From Bimuria novae-zelandiae CBS 107.79 (lineage: Eukaryota > Ascomycota > Dothideomycetes > Pleosporales > Didymosphaeriaceae), in NCBI GenBank assembly GCA_010015655.1, contig ML976748.1, forward strand, positions 221,725 to 285,724: a DNA stretch of 64,000 bases. Direction: 5' to 3'. Both the position numbers and the translations under genes were made by a program. The stretch's first letter is position 1. Every line of letters starts with the position of its first letter. Below are positions 1 to 13,000 of the stretch, piece by piece. The notes beneath the pieces were generated by a model that was given only the letters and a program-made list of their open reading frames with translations, was not told the DNA's origin and did no database searches.

Positions 1-802
1 GCTCTAAGATCTCCACCTTCCTCTCCGCCAGGCGCAATTCGACGTATTTAGAAAGCGTGGTGTGGCTTGCCGGCAGGGCGCGCAGCAACGGCGTTTGGTT
101 CCATGTTAGTATGCCCCTCGTCGACGGATCCACACACATCTTAAAGCTTAGGTCGTTGACCATCACCCAGTCTACGTACGCCGACTGCAGCTCCTCTTCT
201 TGCCAAAGATGATGAGAAATAGCGCTCGACGAGCCAGTAGTGGCATGTTGCCACGGAGTCTGCGGCTGTAGTGCCTCGGCGATTGGCAGCAAACTGGTAT
301 CTGGATCGACGCTGTGGACCTTCTTGAGATGCCGCTTGATATGAGTAGTACTGTTAACTACCCAGCAGTCTGGGACCTTACGCTGAGTGTGGCATGACTG
401 ACACAGAAACAGAATTGTCTTTTTCCCGTTCTCCTTAACGTACTCGAGCTCCGCGCCGTATCGCCAGAACGATGCTAACTCCCGCTTGCCGAGCAATTGA
501 CCTCTGCCTTTAACCCTATACCCGACGCGCGACGAGTTGAGGAGACGTTTGCCTTGCCAGAGGCGGGTCCATATAATAGGAAAACGAGCTCCGGACGCTT
601 GCAGCTCGCCGGGAAACTCATGCGTAGGAGCGATAGACTCCACTTCGGATGGCGAGTCATCCAAGCTCTCGAAGCTCTCCGCCATCGCCATGACAGCTGC
701 CGTACGCGACCCGGCATGGTGATAGCTGTTAGATGCCAGCCGGGTTGACTGGGTTGACTGGGTCGACTGGGACGACTGCGAGCGGGTAACAAATTGATCC
801 AT
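1..802 (-). CDS. hAT-family transposase, N-terminal 267 codons (runs off the left edge)
   Basis: The minus frame from the ATG at 800-802 stays open to base 1, with an in-frame stop just upstream, so this is the true N-terminus of a longer protein. The start is Gln/Ser/Thr-rich (MDQFVTRSQSSQST). Around residues 140-175 lies a BED-type zinc finger: FLCQSCHT gives Cys-x2-Cys, followed by HIKRHLKKVH. This finger binds element ends in hAT transposases of the Restless/Ac type. The RNase H-like catalytic domain and the dimerisation region would lie left of the window. There are no internal stops and the composition is about half GC, unlike the AT-rich sequence that follows, so the copy escaped RIP and may be recent. 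The family call rests on the finger, the length and the element end described next. Whether the whole protein is intact cannot be seen. Confidence 0.8.
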   Translation of the reverse strand, partial: MDQFVTRSQSSQSTQSTQSTRLASNSYHHAGSRTAAVMAMAESFESLDDSPSEVESIAPTHEFPGELQASGARFPIIWTRLWQGKRLLNSSRVGYRVKGRGQLLGKRELASFWRYGAELEYVKENGKKTILFLCQSCHTQRKVPDCWVVNSTTHIKRHLKKVHSVDPDTSLLPIAEALQPQTPWQHATTGSSSAISHHLWQEEELQSAYVDWVMVNDLSFKMCVDPSTRGILTWNQTPLLRALPASHTTLSKYVELRLAERKVEILE

Positions 803-1158
803 GACAAGATACGCTTATGGCTGACGATGGGAAACAGTGGGAGGCACGTTGACGAGAAAACTCAGAGTTTTCTTCTCCTATAAGGACAACGTTGCATAAG
901 GCAATATACGACAACGCCACGCGTAGCATAAGGCCAGCAGAACAAGGTAATACTCCACTAATTATAATAGAATCCCTATACTAAATTAATTAAACGTAGT
1001 CCCGAACAACCGAACAACTGAACGTTTGGCTCTAATAATGCGTTCGTTCGAAGCTCTGTTCGACTCACCATGCCTGTTCGTTCGTTCGATCCAAAACACC
1101 AGAAAACGCCGTTCGGATCGATTGTTCGGATCGAACGTTCTGTTCGTTGGCAGCGCTG
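803..1158 (-). mobile_element. 5' terminal region of the hAT element with CGAAC subterminal motifs
   Basis: Upstream of the transposase start, bases 1003-1150 hold about a dozen copies of CGAAC/GTTCG in both orientations. Clustered short motifs of this kind are the usual transposase-binding sites at hAT ends. The region ends with CAGCGCTG at 1151-1158, which fits the hAT terminal consensus CAGNGNTG and is itself a palindrome. AT-rich RIP-type DNA begins just beyond. The expected 8-bp target duplication would start with taagcgac at 1159, but the other end is outside the window and it cannot be checked. Confidence 0.6.
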
Positions 1159-1199
1159 TAAGCGACGTTAGGTCTACCCTAGACAGCGATGTATGCAAG

Positions 1200-4100
1200 T
1201 AAGCTAACTAGTTATTAATAGAGCTTTATTTAAGTAATATTAGGCTCCTTAGTAGACTGTAGTAGCTAGTTCTTTGTAAGTAAGATATCTAGAGCCTTGC
1301 CTACAGCCTTAATGCTAAATTAAGCGCACACCTTATTAATAAAGGCGTCTTAGACTAGCTAGGTCTTGTGCAACGCTCGATCGCGGACGATATAGATTCT
1401 AAGAAACCAGGTAAGGTCTCCTATAGATTTAATATTGTATAGGTCCACTAGATTCTTCTTAAAGGGCCTGTGGAGATAGGCGTTTGATCGATAAAACGCT
1501 ATAACAATATCGTTAACGTAGACAAATAGGATAAGCTAGCGGCTCGTGTACAAGCAAGGAAAGCCTTTAACTAGCTTTAGACCTAGCTTAATAAGCTATC
1601 GGCGTAGCTTATTATACTATAGTAGTAATAACTCCTTTAGGCCATATAAGGCGCGGAGCACCAGTATAATCTCGCCTTTAGTATGGCGGAATAGCTTAGG
1701 TGTTTTAGCGTATAGCTTCCAATTAATCTTAGCGTTTAGGAAAGCAGTAGGAATATTATACTACTTTAGCTCTAAATTAAAGTAATTAGTAATTATAATA
1801 AAAGCGCGAAAGTTATAGATCGCGAGTGTAGTAGTATACGTGTTATTAAGCAGAGCTTAAAGATCTCCTTAAATAATAAGTTAAGCCTTAAACCGTGAGA
1901 GGTATCTATCTCCGTTAATCTTGTACGTGAATACCCACATTAATGGTAGCACCTTAGCGTCTATAGTGGCCTTTATTTTTATAGTCTTCTTAAAGACTTC
2001 TTTAGCGCGTAGAGCCTGCTATTTAACCTCTATAACGCGTTGGAATTAATTACTAAATATATGTGTATTAAGCTGCTTTACTACCTTAGGTAAAGGTAGT
2101 AGCTAAGACTAATAGATTCTTAGTATCTTATCTATAGTAGGTATAGTGCGAATCTCGGTCGAGAATGCACAGAGATAGTTAACAAGAGGTATAGCTCCTA
2201 GCACTATAGTGTATGTATAAATTATAAAGTTATTAAGATCTTTCTGCTTTCGATTACGTTTACTAGTAAGGATAAGACTTGTATTATTTAGATCTAGATT
2301 AACATCTTATGGAGCTTTCTTGCCGCGTTAGTAATAGCCCTTAGGTACTTTATTACTCTCAGGAGTCTGATTGCTTGTGGCAGTAGATATTGTAGGTCTA
2401 GGGGTAGGCAGCTGTTGCTATATTAATTTAAATACGTTGTTAGTCTGTTCACCCCCCACCTAGGAGCCTGTAGCTCCTAAAGCTAAGGTCGTAGGTGTTT
2501 CTGCTAGGCGGCGACGTTAACAAGCAGTTAATAAATCTTTAATATTAACATTATATTAATATTCCTCTAGGTATTTAAGTAGTTCGATTATTTCCTTAAG
2601 CACTAATTCTGACGGATACCTATTTATCCTATTAAAGAAGAGTATAGGCTTAAATATAATATTACGTGTAATAATAATAGTATCCTTTATAGGCAGCTAT
2701 ATGCGGAAGATATTAGTGCCTTAGTAGCTAATAAGGTGGCTAATAAAAGTGCGCGATTTAAGCTTATTAGTAGCTCTTAGATCGCGATTATAGACGTAGG
2801 CGCGATAGCTAATAGGCCTTATATAAGTAACAAGTGGCTTTCGTCCCTATACAACCTTGTACGGCGTCTTCCAGCCTAGTGCTTCTGTGGGCGTGCGGTT
2901 AAGGATGTACGCGACAGTGCGATATATCTTATATAACAGGTTCTTTAGTAGTTTAGCGTGTATGCGCATAGCGCAAGCTCGCTGTGTAAGTACTTTACCA
3001 GCACGTTTAATAAGTCTATTTAGTTCCTTTGTTCTAGCAGGTGCTAGCTCATACAGCATATCTAGCTCTTCTATTATGTTAATAAGGTTATTTCCAAATC
3101 CTCTCTTATTATCGCACTAAATAGCAACTACGTTAGCGTTATATACACGCTAGATCCTGCGGATTAAGGATATAAACTAACGTATAAGGGTTATCTTGTC
3201 TTTTTGCTTAACTATGGCAATTTTATACTACTTTAAGTACTTATCTATAGAGTGCAAGGCGTACTTGCTGCCGTTAATACACTCCTCTCCTATAGGGATA
3301 ATGTAGATAAGGTCTATCGCGATTTAATAGAACGGTTTTTATGCGCGGCTCTTGGCCAGGCGCCTTAAGATAATATAAGTTATTTAAGTCTTAATACATA
3401 TCTTATATTAACAGTCCATGTGTTCTCCAGTTAATTAAACACCTTTAACGTTTAATTTAAGATAGTTAACTACTTTCTAGCCTAAATAGGCCTAGATATA
3501 ATAAGCAGCACGCTAATTAATAACGTTAGTAGGCTTTAGCGCGTATAACGGGCGGTATAATACCCTAAACGTACTTAATAGTAAGCGTAGAAGCGATAGC
3601 GGCGGTCGATGTAATAGTTTAGTATCTATTAGCTAGTGGCCTCTATTATACTCGAGTTAGGTAATAACGTTTAATGGTTAGCGCATGTACAGGACATCAC
3701 GGCTAGAGTTAAAATAAATAGACTCTGTACGGCAGCGAGCAAGTCCTAACAAGCTTATAAAAAAGCCTTTAATATATGTAACATGCGTTAACTCTAGCGT
3801 TTATATCCTATATAGTATTCGAGCGACAAGTTCTATCGTGCCCTAAGCCATAATTAAGATTTAGCTATTACTAGCGTAAACATAGTAACGTTGCGGATTG
3901 TCGTTTATCCTCTTCTAGTCATGCCATGACTCTGTATTAATAACGTGGGTGTTTGACCCTAGATCGACGATCTATTAGTTAAGGAGCTTAGCCTTATTAG
4001 CGTCGTCTCTAACTATTACTGTAAGCTCTCTGTTAGGCTTAGCGTTGTTATCTAATATAATTATTTTTAAATTGTTGTTTGATTATTCTTCGAGAGATTT

Positions 4101-5300
4101 AAGAGATTTAAGCTTAAGAGAATTGGCTTAATTAATACTAATATGTAATAGGCCAGCAATTACCACAAACGTGTTACTATTCTTAGTAGGAGGATTGCTA
4201 TTATTAACTCGTAGTAATCTAGTATTCTAAGGTTATTAGGCTGCCTACTTCTTAAGAGTAGTCTTAATATGTATATTAATCTTAGAGTCCTTTCGTGCTT
4301 CCTTAACCTTGCGTATAGCCTTAGCTATAGGCTAATAGTCCTTTAGACGTTATAGGTAGCGTAGGTTAAAAATAAAGTAGTTAGTATACTAATGCTTCTT
4401 TCTATAGATATAGTTTCTAGGTAGCTTGTCTCGGTCACGGCTGCTACCGCGATTACTTTTTATAGGCTATAGATTAACTTGCTTTACAACTCTAAGCTTA
4501 GCAGTGGCTATTACTAGGCCTGTTAAGTATAGCTTAGTGCGTCGTAGATATGTAGTCATCTCGGCGACGTACGTCTCTAGAGATGCTATCTCGATAGTGG
4601 TGCCTCGCGCTTTATGCTTGAAGATCTCGCGCAGGCAGGAAGTGGCGTATTCCTAATTAATTACCTTATAGGCAATAAGGAAGTCTTCTTATAGTTAATT
4701 ACTATTAGTTTTAGGCAAGCTAACAGCCTTGCCCTAAGCTATAATATATACCTAGTCTAATAGCTATTACTTAATCTTCTTTATAGCTCGTAGCGTAGTC
4801 TTAAGAGCGTTATACTTATTAGTAAGCTCGCGGCGACGTGTCGCGTTTATAGGGTAAAAGAACTTCTTAAGTATAACTAGTTAGTTATACGGGGTATCGT
4901 AATCCTTAATTAGGTGTATATAACGTGTAGTAATTATCTTACTAATATTTATATTTAAGTTAGCTAGTGCCTTCGCTTAAGTGCGATACTTAGTACAGCG
5001 GCGTTCTTATTAATTATATTCCTATTAATAGGAATCTTAATTATTAGCGGATAAGTAAGAGAGTCTAGTAGCTTTAAGCTTATAATTAATAAGCTAAGGC
5101 TTAAGAGGCTCCTATAGCTTAGGGAAAGTCTCTTTTGCTATATTAGGGTTAATATATTGCCAGAGGCTATGTCGATTAGCAACGTCTTAGCGAATAAATA
5201 ACTAGGTAAACTAGTTATCTAGTGTATTTAGGACGACAGTGACTCGCGTCACAGCAGGGTCGAACTTAGTAGCTATTATAGAGGCTATAGTTAACAGTAT
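1200..5300 (-). pseudogene. RIP-degraded Ty1/copia gag-pol
   Basis: Read on the minus strand this is an old copia element. A UBN2-type gag lies near 4700-5250. The C-terminal part of the integrase lies at 2847-3059 (RAGKVLTQRACAMRIHAK, then YILNRTPTEALGWKTPY). Reverse transcriptase lies at about 1440-1790, with RALYGLKE at 1632-1655 and YVNDI in place of the catalytic YVDDI. Stops are frequent and nearly all are TAG or TAA at former Gln or Trp codons, as RIP produces. The peptide pattern matches the plus-strand copia half at 15.2-17.2 kb, so the two are probably one family in opposite orientation. I could not place its LTRs. The outer limits are approximate. Confidence 0.75.
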
Positions 5301-5539
5301 TTAATAGATCCAGGCAGAGATCCTAGTATATACGCTATAGGGATGCGCAAGTGAACAGGTGCGTTATAAAGAACGCGGTATAGCAACGTGCGACTCGTAA
5401 GTAGAGTAACGTTATAATAGTAGGTAAAAATAATCCTAGGTGCAAGCCAGGCTTATAACTATCGCGGTAAGTAGAGCTAGACAGTACGCAGGGAAATTAA
5501 AGGATTAAACTAAGGTTATACTATCTAGGAACTATAGAA

Positions 5540-8500
5540 GATATAGGTGCGCAGGCACAAACAACACTAGTCCTGGATAGGTGGAAGGTAAGTCGCAACC
5601 ATGCCAAGGTAAGAGCAACTATCTTGTAAGGTAAGGGCCATAAACCGTGACACCAGGTAAAGGGCATACAAATCCGCGGCCACCACGTCAGGGTGCTCAC
5701 GTCCACGGAAGCGGAAGCTACCCTCCTCCGGGCCGAGGACAAATAGGTCACGCGAGTATTCGAAGGTGCTAGGACTAGAGGAGAAGAATAGTACCCGGTC
5801 AAGATAGACAACGTCGTCAGGATAGCGGTAGTTAAGGAAGACAGGCACACTATTAATAAAAACTTCGCGGGCGTATTTTACGCGGAGAATAGCGTAACTA
5901 AAATTAAGAAAGCTTTTTAGTTGTTAAAAGGGAGTAAATAGATAGGATCTATAGCAGTTTTCCTCTCTAGCGCAGAAGAGGCTCATAGGCTTATTAATAA
6001 TTAACTAGTAAAAATTAGAGGGCAAATCGCATTTGCAGAGACCTTCTAACGACTACCTAGACCCACGAGGTGCTATAACTGCAACTAATACGGCCATTTT
6101 TAGTCGAGATGTGTAAACGAAACCTGTTGTGGAAGGTGCTTACGCAAACACCGTACAGACGCATGCACAGAGACGGACAGGAAATGTCTAGCGTGCGGTA
6201 ACGCCCACACGGTTACTAATCTAGGATGTCCAGAATATAGGAAAGAGAAAATAAACCTTATGCAAGCGTTTAGAGCCGCTAAAACACAAAACTACTCCCT
6301 AACACCTTATATCTAGGACAACTACGATATTTTAAGCGAACGTAGGTAGAAGAAGAGAAGCATAACTTAGTATACTTAATAATAGCTCCCTTTAAGACGT
6401 TAAGTTAATTATAATTACAGAGCCTTACATTATTAACATAGGAGGTACACCATATATACATCAGCACGCCCACTAGAGTGCGCTTAGACTAACCGTCACG
6501 CGACAGGACTCAATCAGCCACTTATTCTAATCCTTAGTCTATGTTAACCAGAGTGCGAGGGTCGAGCAAATCAACATCCTATCCCCTAATATTATGGCGG
6601 GGGTCTTGAAAACAGGCACATAGACTATCCTGTAGGTGTCAGTCTATGTTCCCCAGGACGCGTTAGCAACGAGAGAACTTAATACTGCCACCCTAACTAA
6701 GCGACTTTAAATAATATCCGCAGCGTGGGAAGAAGCAAGGAACAAGTAGGGAAGAAACCTCTAACTATTTATAGGAGGGGACTTTAACCGCCACGATTAA
6801 TTATAAAGAGGCGATGCGGTCTGCAACTCGCCCAGGCAAGGAGAAGGTACGCCCATCCTTAAGTAGATGTGCGAGATTAGTATAAACACGATGCTACCAA
6901 GGGGCACAAAGACTTTTAAATATGGACCCGATGAGACGACTATAGACCTAGCCATGGCATCGGACGAGTTGAGCCGGAAAATGATCCGATGCGAAATACA
7001 CGACGTTGAATATAGCTTAGACTATTAGGCCATAATATTAATATTTCATGAGCAAAACGACACAACACCTTACATGCGACGACAGCCAAACTACTAAAAG
7101 ACAGACTAGAACGCGGTTCGTTAGGAACTTAGGCCATACGTAGACTATCAACCAGCTATTAACACGGTGGCGCAACTAGAAACGGAAACCAGCCTAATTA
7201 TTAGCCAGCTACATAAGGCCACAAGAAAGCACACTCCAGAGGTCAGACCTTCTCCGTATATGAAAGCATAGTGGGACGACGAACTGTTAATGCTACGATA
7301 TAAATACACTACACTACGTAATAGATCTATAAATGCACTTCGAAATAAAAACAATCTTCTAACCTATCTAAATGCCAAGGCTACGATAGCTAGAAGGAAA
7401 TTCCATGCGGCCATTCAAATTAAGAAGAAAAACTATTAGGTAAGGTTCCTTAAAGACGCTAACAACATCTAGAAGGCAGCTAGGTACCTAAAACTAGTAG
7501 GATTAGGCTTTAGAGACATCCCGCTCCTATATCATCACGGGAAGGAGATCAAGAATAATAGCGAAAAGGCCACAGTACTACTAGAAACCTTCTTTCCACC
7601 CTCTTTCCACCCACCCCACCAGCAAGCCCAGATAGTAGGACGCACCAACGCCTATTAACTAAAATCCAGGAGAACCCGGAGCTCACGCTTGAAGAAGTAG
7701 AACACGCAATTAAATATACCAAACCATAAAAGGCACTAGGGGTAGACGGACTACCAAACGTAGCGTAAAAAGAGGTCTGGCCTGTGCTATAGAAATAGAT
7801 CCTAGCCATTTTCAACGCATCAATCATGCTAGGTGCAGTACTAACGACATTTAAGATAGCACGCATACTGCCGCTAAGGAAACCCGACAAGCTAGATTAT
7901 ACGATACTAAAAGCATACCGGCCTATCTCGCTACTATGCACGCTAGGAAAGATTCTAGAGCTGATCGTTACCACTCGCCTATCCTATTAGGCAGAGACGC
8001 GAAGACTCCTCCTACCTAATTAATTTAGTGCAAGGCCAGCACACTCCAGCGAACAGGCTCTAGTACTTCTTATAGAGAAGATTAAAGAGGCGTAGCGTGA
8101 TAAGAAAACATTATCCTTAGTTAGCTTCAATGTTAAGGGAGCATATAACGGAGTGCCCCGTAAGGTTATAGTTAGGATCCTAGCAACTAAGGGGATTCCG
8201 GATAATATAGTACGGTAGGTAGACTCATTCTATTCCGCCAGGAAAGGGACGGTCGTGGTAAACAAGTTCGAGACAGAAGAGCTAGACATCGACTTTCCTG
8301 GTCTTCCGCAGGGCTCGCCGCTCTTACTAATCCTCTACATATTTTTTAACGCCGAACTAGTAGAAGAAGCAGTGGATAAGACGAAGGGAGCACTAGGCTT
8401 TATCAATGACTACACAAGATGGACCGTAGGAGATAGCATAGAAGAGAATATAGAAACACTGTAACAGGTAGTGGTACCGAACGCTCTCTAGTGGGCGGCG

Positions 8501-9715
8501 AGCCACGGCGCCACATTCGAAGGAGATAAGACTACACTAATGCACTTTGTACACGCGCGTAGCAAGGGAAACATTATGCGACCCATGCAGGCGCTACGCA
8601 TAGGACCAGTAATGGTTCCACCAGCAGAGTCGGCTAAGATACTAGGCGTGGTTTTCGATAGCACCTTGAACTTTAAACAACACGTTGCCAGAGCGGCAAA
8701 ACGGGGATGGCAAGGTGCTTAGGCACTGTCTTGACTGCGAGGCGTTCGCCTAGCGACCGCCCGACAGCTTTTCAGCGCGACGGTCGCCGCCAGCATCAAC
8801 TACGCATCGGCAGCATGGTTTTCCCAGTACCTAGACAAAGAGATGCCTGCTTGGATGCGGCACCTGCTAGGACCGATACAACGCCTGGGTGCCAAGGCGG
8901 TCACGAACTATTTCCGCTCCGTCTTAGAGGAAGCGGCATGTGCAGAGGCGTACCTGCCGTCTACAGCATGCCAACTCAAAAGGAGAATTGCAAAATTCTG
9001 GGTGGATGTCCATACACTGCCCAAGGCTAGTTTACTATAGAAGCCGTTAAAGAGAGCGAATATAGCAAGGCACAAAACACAGTACAAGTCCCTAACCATG
9101 CACATGGCAATGTCCTTCAAACATTCCCTTAATCACATAGAAACGATCAAGGGATTCGCTATACCACTATAGGGGAGACCTAATAGACAACGAATAGACA
9201 CCAGCGCAGACAGAGAAGAGGCGAAGAGCAAGTGTATCGACAGGCAGGGTTGTGAAGTACAAATGTTTACGGACGCATCTATAAGGAACAACAAGGTAGG
9301 CTATAGCGTAGTAATCTAGGAAGACGGAAGAGTGGTCGGCCAAGAAAAACGCACAATAGGGACCACAGATATAATAAATGTCTACGTTGCAGAGATAGCC
9401 GCTATTAAGGAAGCAGTTAACTGGGCGAAAACTATATTAACGACTACTCCAACGCTGCCTGGCGCAACAATATACTTAGATTCCCTAACTACGCTACAGT
9501 CAATCGCGAAGCCAGCCCGCCAGAGTAGACAGTCAATCATCAAGCACGTAAACAAAGCCCTCCGCGAGAGGGACGGCGAGAGGATTCGTCTTGCGTGGGT
9601 CCCAGCCCATTCCGGGATAGCAGGGAACGAAGCCGCCAACGAATCCGCCAGGACGACAATAAAAACCCGTAACGAGGTGGTATCTCTCCCAGGACTCCAA
9701 AGTAGGTTTCGATCA
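5540..9715 (+). pseudogene. RIP-degraded Tad1-like non-LTR retrotransposon (LINE)
   Basis: Domains follow LINE order. The ORF1 N-terminal part is at 5650-6050. A zinc-knuckle cluster is at 6070-6235 (RCYNCN, CCGRCLRKH, KCLACGNAH). An AP-type endonuclease is at 6400-7010 (GGDFNRHD, IDLAMASDEL). Reverse transcriptase is at 7740-8700 (LPQGSPLLLILYIFFNAE, and INDYTRWTVG in place of the catalytic VDDYTRW). RNase H is at 9240-9690 (FTDAS, AEIAAIKEAV, LDSLTTLQS, WVPAHSGIAGNEAANESA). Many frames are closed by TAG/TAA. The 3' end is missing: the sequence passes directly into the LTR of the copia element. Mutation is uneven, with 8700-9700 and 5570-5850 much less affected. It is not functional. Confidence 0.8.
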
Positions 9716-9880
9716 TGTTAGCCAACATCACAACTCTAGAATATTCTACTATGTCGTCACACAGTCATGTGACCCTGCTGATCTAGAATCTTCTAGATAC
9801 TCCACTTCATGTATATAGCCACTCTGACTTCTATCAGATAGGAATTAACCCAGTTCGCCTCTTGCTGTGGTACGCACACA
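9716..9880 (+). repeat. 5' LTR of the copia element
   Basis: It begins TGTTAGCCAACATCAC and ends TACGCACACA, with the TG..CA termini typical of LTRs. It aligns base for base with the copy at 15037-15201. At four of the six differences this copy has T or A where the 3' LTR has C or G. Three of those four are CpA-to-TpA changes (one read on the opposite strand), which fits RIP rather than clock-like divergence. Confidence 0.9.
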
Positions 9881-9893
9881 GTTATGAGCCTGG
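9881..9893 (+). other. Primer-binding site, half-tRNA-iMet type
   Basis: GTTATGAGCCTGG directly follows the 5' LTR. Its complement, CCAGGCTCATAAC, matches the anticodon stem-loop of eukaryotic initiator methionine tRNA (loop CTCATAA). Drosophila copia and some fungal copia elements prime from a cleaved initiator-tRNA half in this way instead of from the tRNA 3' CCA end. The match is read directly from the sequence. Use as a primer is inferred from its position. Confidence 0.7.
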
Positions 9894-10054
9894 ATTGCAC
9901 TTACAATTAATAATTACTGAGTTTATTTATTATTCTTTATATAGACCTTATTATTGATAGCCGTAACGTCGGTATCGGAGACCTTATTGTCGATCGCCGT
10001 AGCATTGGCGTCGAAGACCTAATATAGACAATAGCTATAAAGTGGTGTCGCTAT

Positions 10055-13000
10055 CACGATGTCGCTCAGCGACCAAGGAGTCACACGCGTGACTGTTATA
10101 CTAGATAGACTAGTAGATTAGGAGTTATGGTTCTAGCTACGACGAGAGAAGGCTATTGTAGACGGTATCTGGAAATACTGCGACATCTTAAAGCTGAAGG
10201 ATAAGCTACTAAAGCTTATTAAACCTACGAAACTATTGCCTAGCGCTATTAAGGCTAGAGTAATTGCGATTAGCTAGTTAGATGCAGGCTAGCAGGCGAT
10301 GTATAGCGATCTCCTTCATGACTAGAGATACGAGAGAACAGAATATACAAACCTAAAGCGAAGAGAAGGCGAGCTTTTTATAGAAATCAGTTGCACCATC
10401 GCGACTCGCCACCTCTACCTAATTAATAGAAAAGATAATGTCTATAATTGATTAATCGCGCTTAAGCAGTAGCTTACACTAATCGTAGCTACACGTAGTA
10501 GAGAGCTAGTAACTAAATACCGCGCTCTACAGGAGAAGCCTCAAAGCCGCAATCTTGAATAATAGCTTAATAACTAGATTCACATTACAAATCAATGCAG
10601 GGAGGCAGACCTTCCTGAGACGACGGGCTATCGAGCCTAAGACGATTTTCTGGCAGTTGTTAGAACAATTGCTCCTGAGTGGGCCGCTGCATCACACCAC
10701 GACCTTATTCTAAAAGAAACTATTGGGAAAACGGATGAGATTCAATCTCTAGCGGACTATGTTGCCCAATTCAGGATGTATCATCGACAAATCGGACTTA
10801 CTACGGCTTCACCCGGAACGTTTGCTACACTAGGCGTTTCAGCACAACAAAGCCAAGAACAGAAAGAACGATCGCCAAAGGGAAAACCAGAGTGTATCTA
10901 TAGAAGCCGACACTGGTACAAGGACTACTGGTACCTAGTCCCAGACCATCCGAAGAAACCAAAGAACTTCCGACCAGTACAGGCCACGCAAGCCAAGGTC
11001 ATAGAGGCCTTAAAGGACCTAGAGCAAGTTAAGAAAATTAGTAATATCCTTGCAAGAGATAGGATAAGCATAAAGAAGGCAAACAAGCTAATAAAGCTTA
11101 ATAACGGAAAGACGTTAGTAAGTCGTAATCAGAGGTTTGCTGCCCACAGCTCATTCTCTATTATGTAGCCACAACAGGTGCAGCAGAAAGCGCTACCTAT
11201 AATTATTAACTAATAGATTCTAGACCTTGGTTCCAACATTCATGTCTGCAACTTAACCTGTTTCGGATGGACAGAGACGCGCAAGGCAGAACTAGAGGAT
11301 ATTCTCTTTACAGGAGGATCAACAGTACCTATACAAGCCTAGGGAAAAGTTACTTTTAATGTAAACTTGCCTTATAGCACAGGTCAGATCTAACTCACAG
11401 ATATTGCTCTTGTAGAAGGTTTCTTCACGAACGTTATAAGCCTCTTAAGATGCCAAGCAATAGGTGTGCAGTTTAACTTAGGACGAGATGTGATATATCA
11501 GCATCATCCGTCAAACGTCATTTGCTCGCTACAGCACAAGGATGGCCACTGGATCATCGATGCCGAGGACAACGACCGACCGACGCTGAGTAGTTTTGCT
11601 ACAGCGCTTCGGCGAGCATACAAGGCCTCGAGAGAGGATCGACGCCCAATTGCAGCATCCCACATTGAAGCTCATGAGTTATTTGCCCATGCAAGCAAAG
11701 AAGCAATTGATCATGTAAACGAGAACGTGAGAGGAATAGCTCTGGATCCAGATACCCGAGCACCTCGATTACGAGAATGCGACACATGCATTGAAGCGAA
11801 ATCGGCAGCTTAAGTGAGCAGACGCCAACCTGAAGAACAGGCTACGAGACTATTCTATCGCATTGTAATCGATCTTGTGCAGCTTATCCCTACAGGGGAG
11901 ACCTGCTATAACAGAGACTAATACTTGCTACACGCTGTGTGCGAGTACTCAAAGTGGCATAAAGTAACCACACTCACAGACAAGACACTGCACTCGGTAG
12001 TGCCAGCGCTAAAAGCATTAATCAACAAGATCTAGCGTTAGTATAGGTACATTATGGTTGTACTTAAGATTAATGGTGAGCGGGGCTATGGCCTTAAACT
12101 CTATAACATTACGAAGCAAGCAGGCTTTAAGATTAAGTTACAAACTCTAGATACTGCTAAGCAGCTTGGCGCAGCAGAAAAAGCAGGACATATTATTATT
12201 ATAAAAGTAAGAGCGCTTTAAATTTAAGCAGGACTGTTAAAGTTACTATTAAATAAACTGGCTATCACTGCCGCTCGAATCGCCAATGTCACACCAACAA
12301 AAGCTATTAATTGAAAAACGCCCTATGAGCTTGTTCACGGCAAGCAGCCTTTAGTTGCTCATTTTGCTCCGATTGGATGCAAAGCTTACATTCTTAACAA
12401 AAAGCTAAAGAAGGCTGATAAGCTTGAATCTCGCACTTTTGTTGGATACTTGGTTGGATACGACTCTACCAACATTTTTCGCATTTGGCTACTTAAAAAA
12501 GACCAGGTGATTCGCGCACGAGATGTGATTTTTAAGCGCGAAAGTTGTTTTGGTGATAACCTAGAGAGGGAGGCTGTGACACAGGAAGAAATTGAGGTTT
12601 TAGATATACCTTACTCCTAAGACACACAGGCCACTTTAACTGATCTAATTGAGCCGATGCAGTCACAGCTTCACACTATACACAATCGCAACAAGGAGGA
12701 TGAGCCTTATATGGCCTATCTACCGACGCCGGAGCCATCAATTCGTGGCAACACAGCGCCACCTTAGCAGGAGGAAGGCGAGGAAATCTTCAACACAGGC
12801 ACGCAGGATGCGCAGGATAACTAGTAAACTGCAGAAGAGCAGGATACTGAACAGCAGTTGTAGGAGCAATTGCTCCAAGAAATACAGTGTAACTAAGAAG
12901 ATATGCAGTCTGATCAAGAAGACAATGAACTAACAATCCATATCAGAGCACCGCAGCAGGAGAATGTTACTAGTTAAGGACAAGGGCCACTTATGCCGAT

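Noticed and set aside
5567..5848. 93-codon minus-strand frame with protein-like text in a GC-normal patch
   Set aside because: On the plus strand the same bases read as LINE ORF1 (GHHVRVLTSTEAEATLL, PVKIDNVVRIAVVKEDRH) leading into the zinc knuckles, so the minus frame is a shadow.
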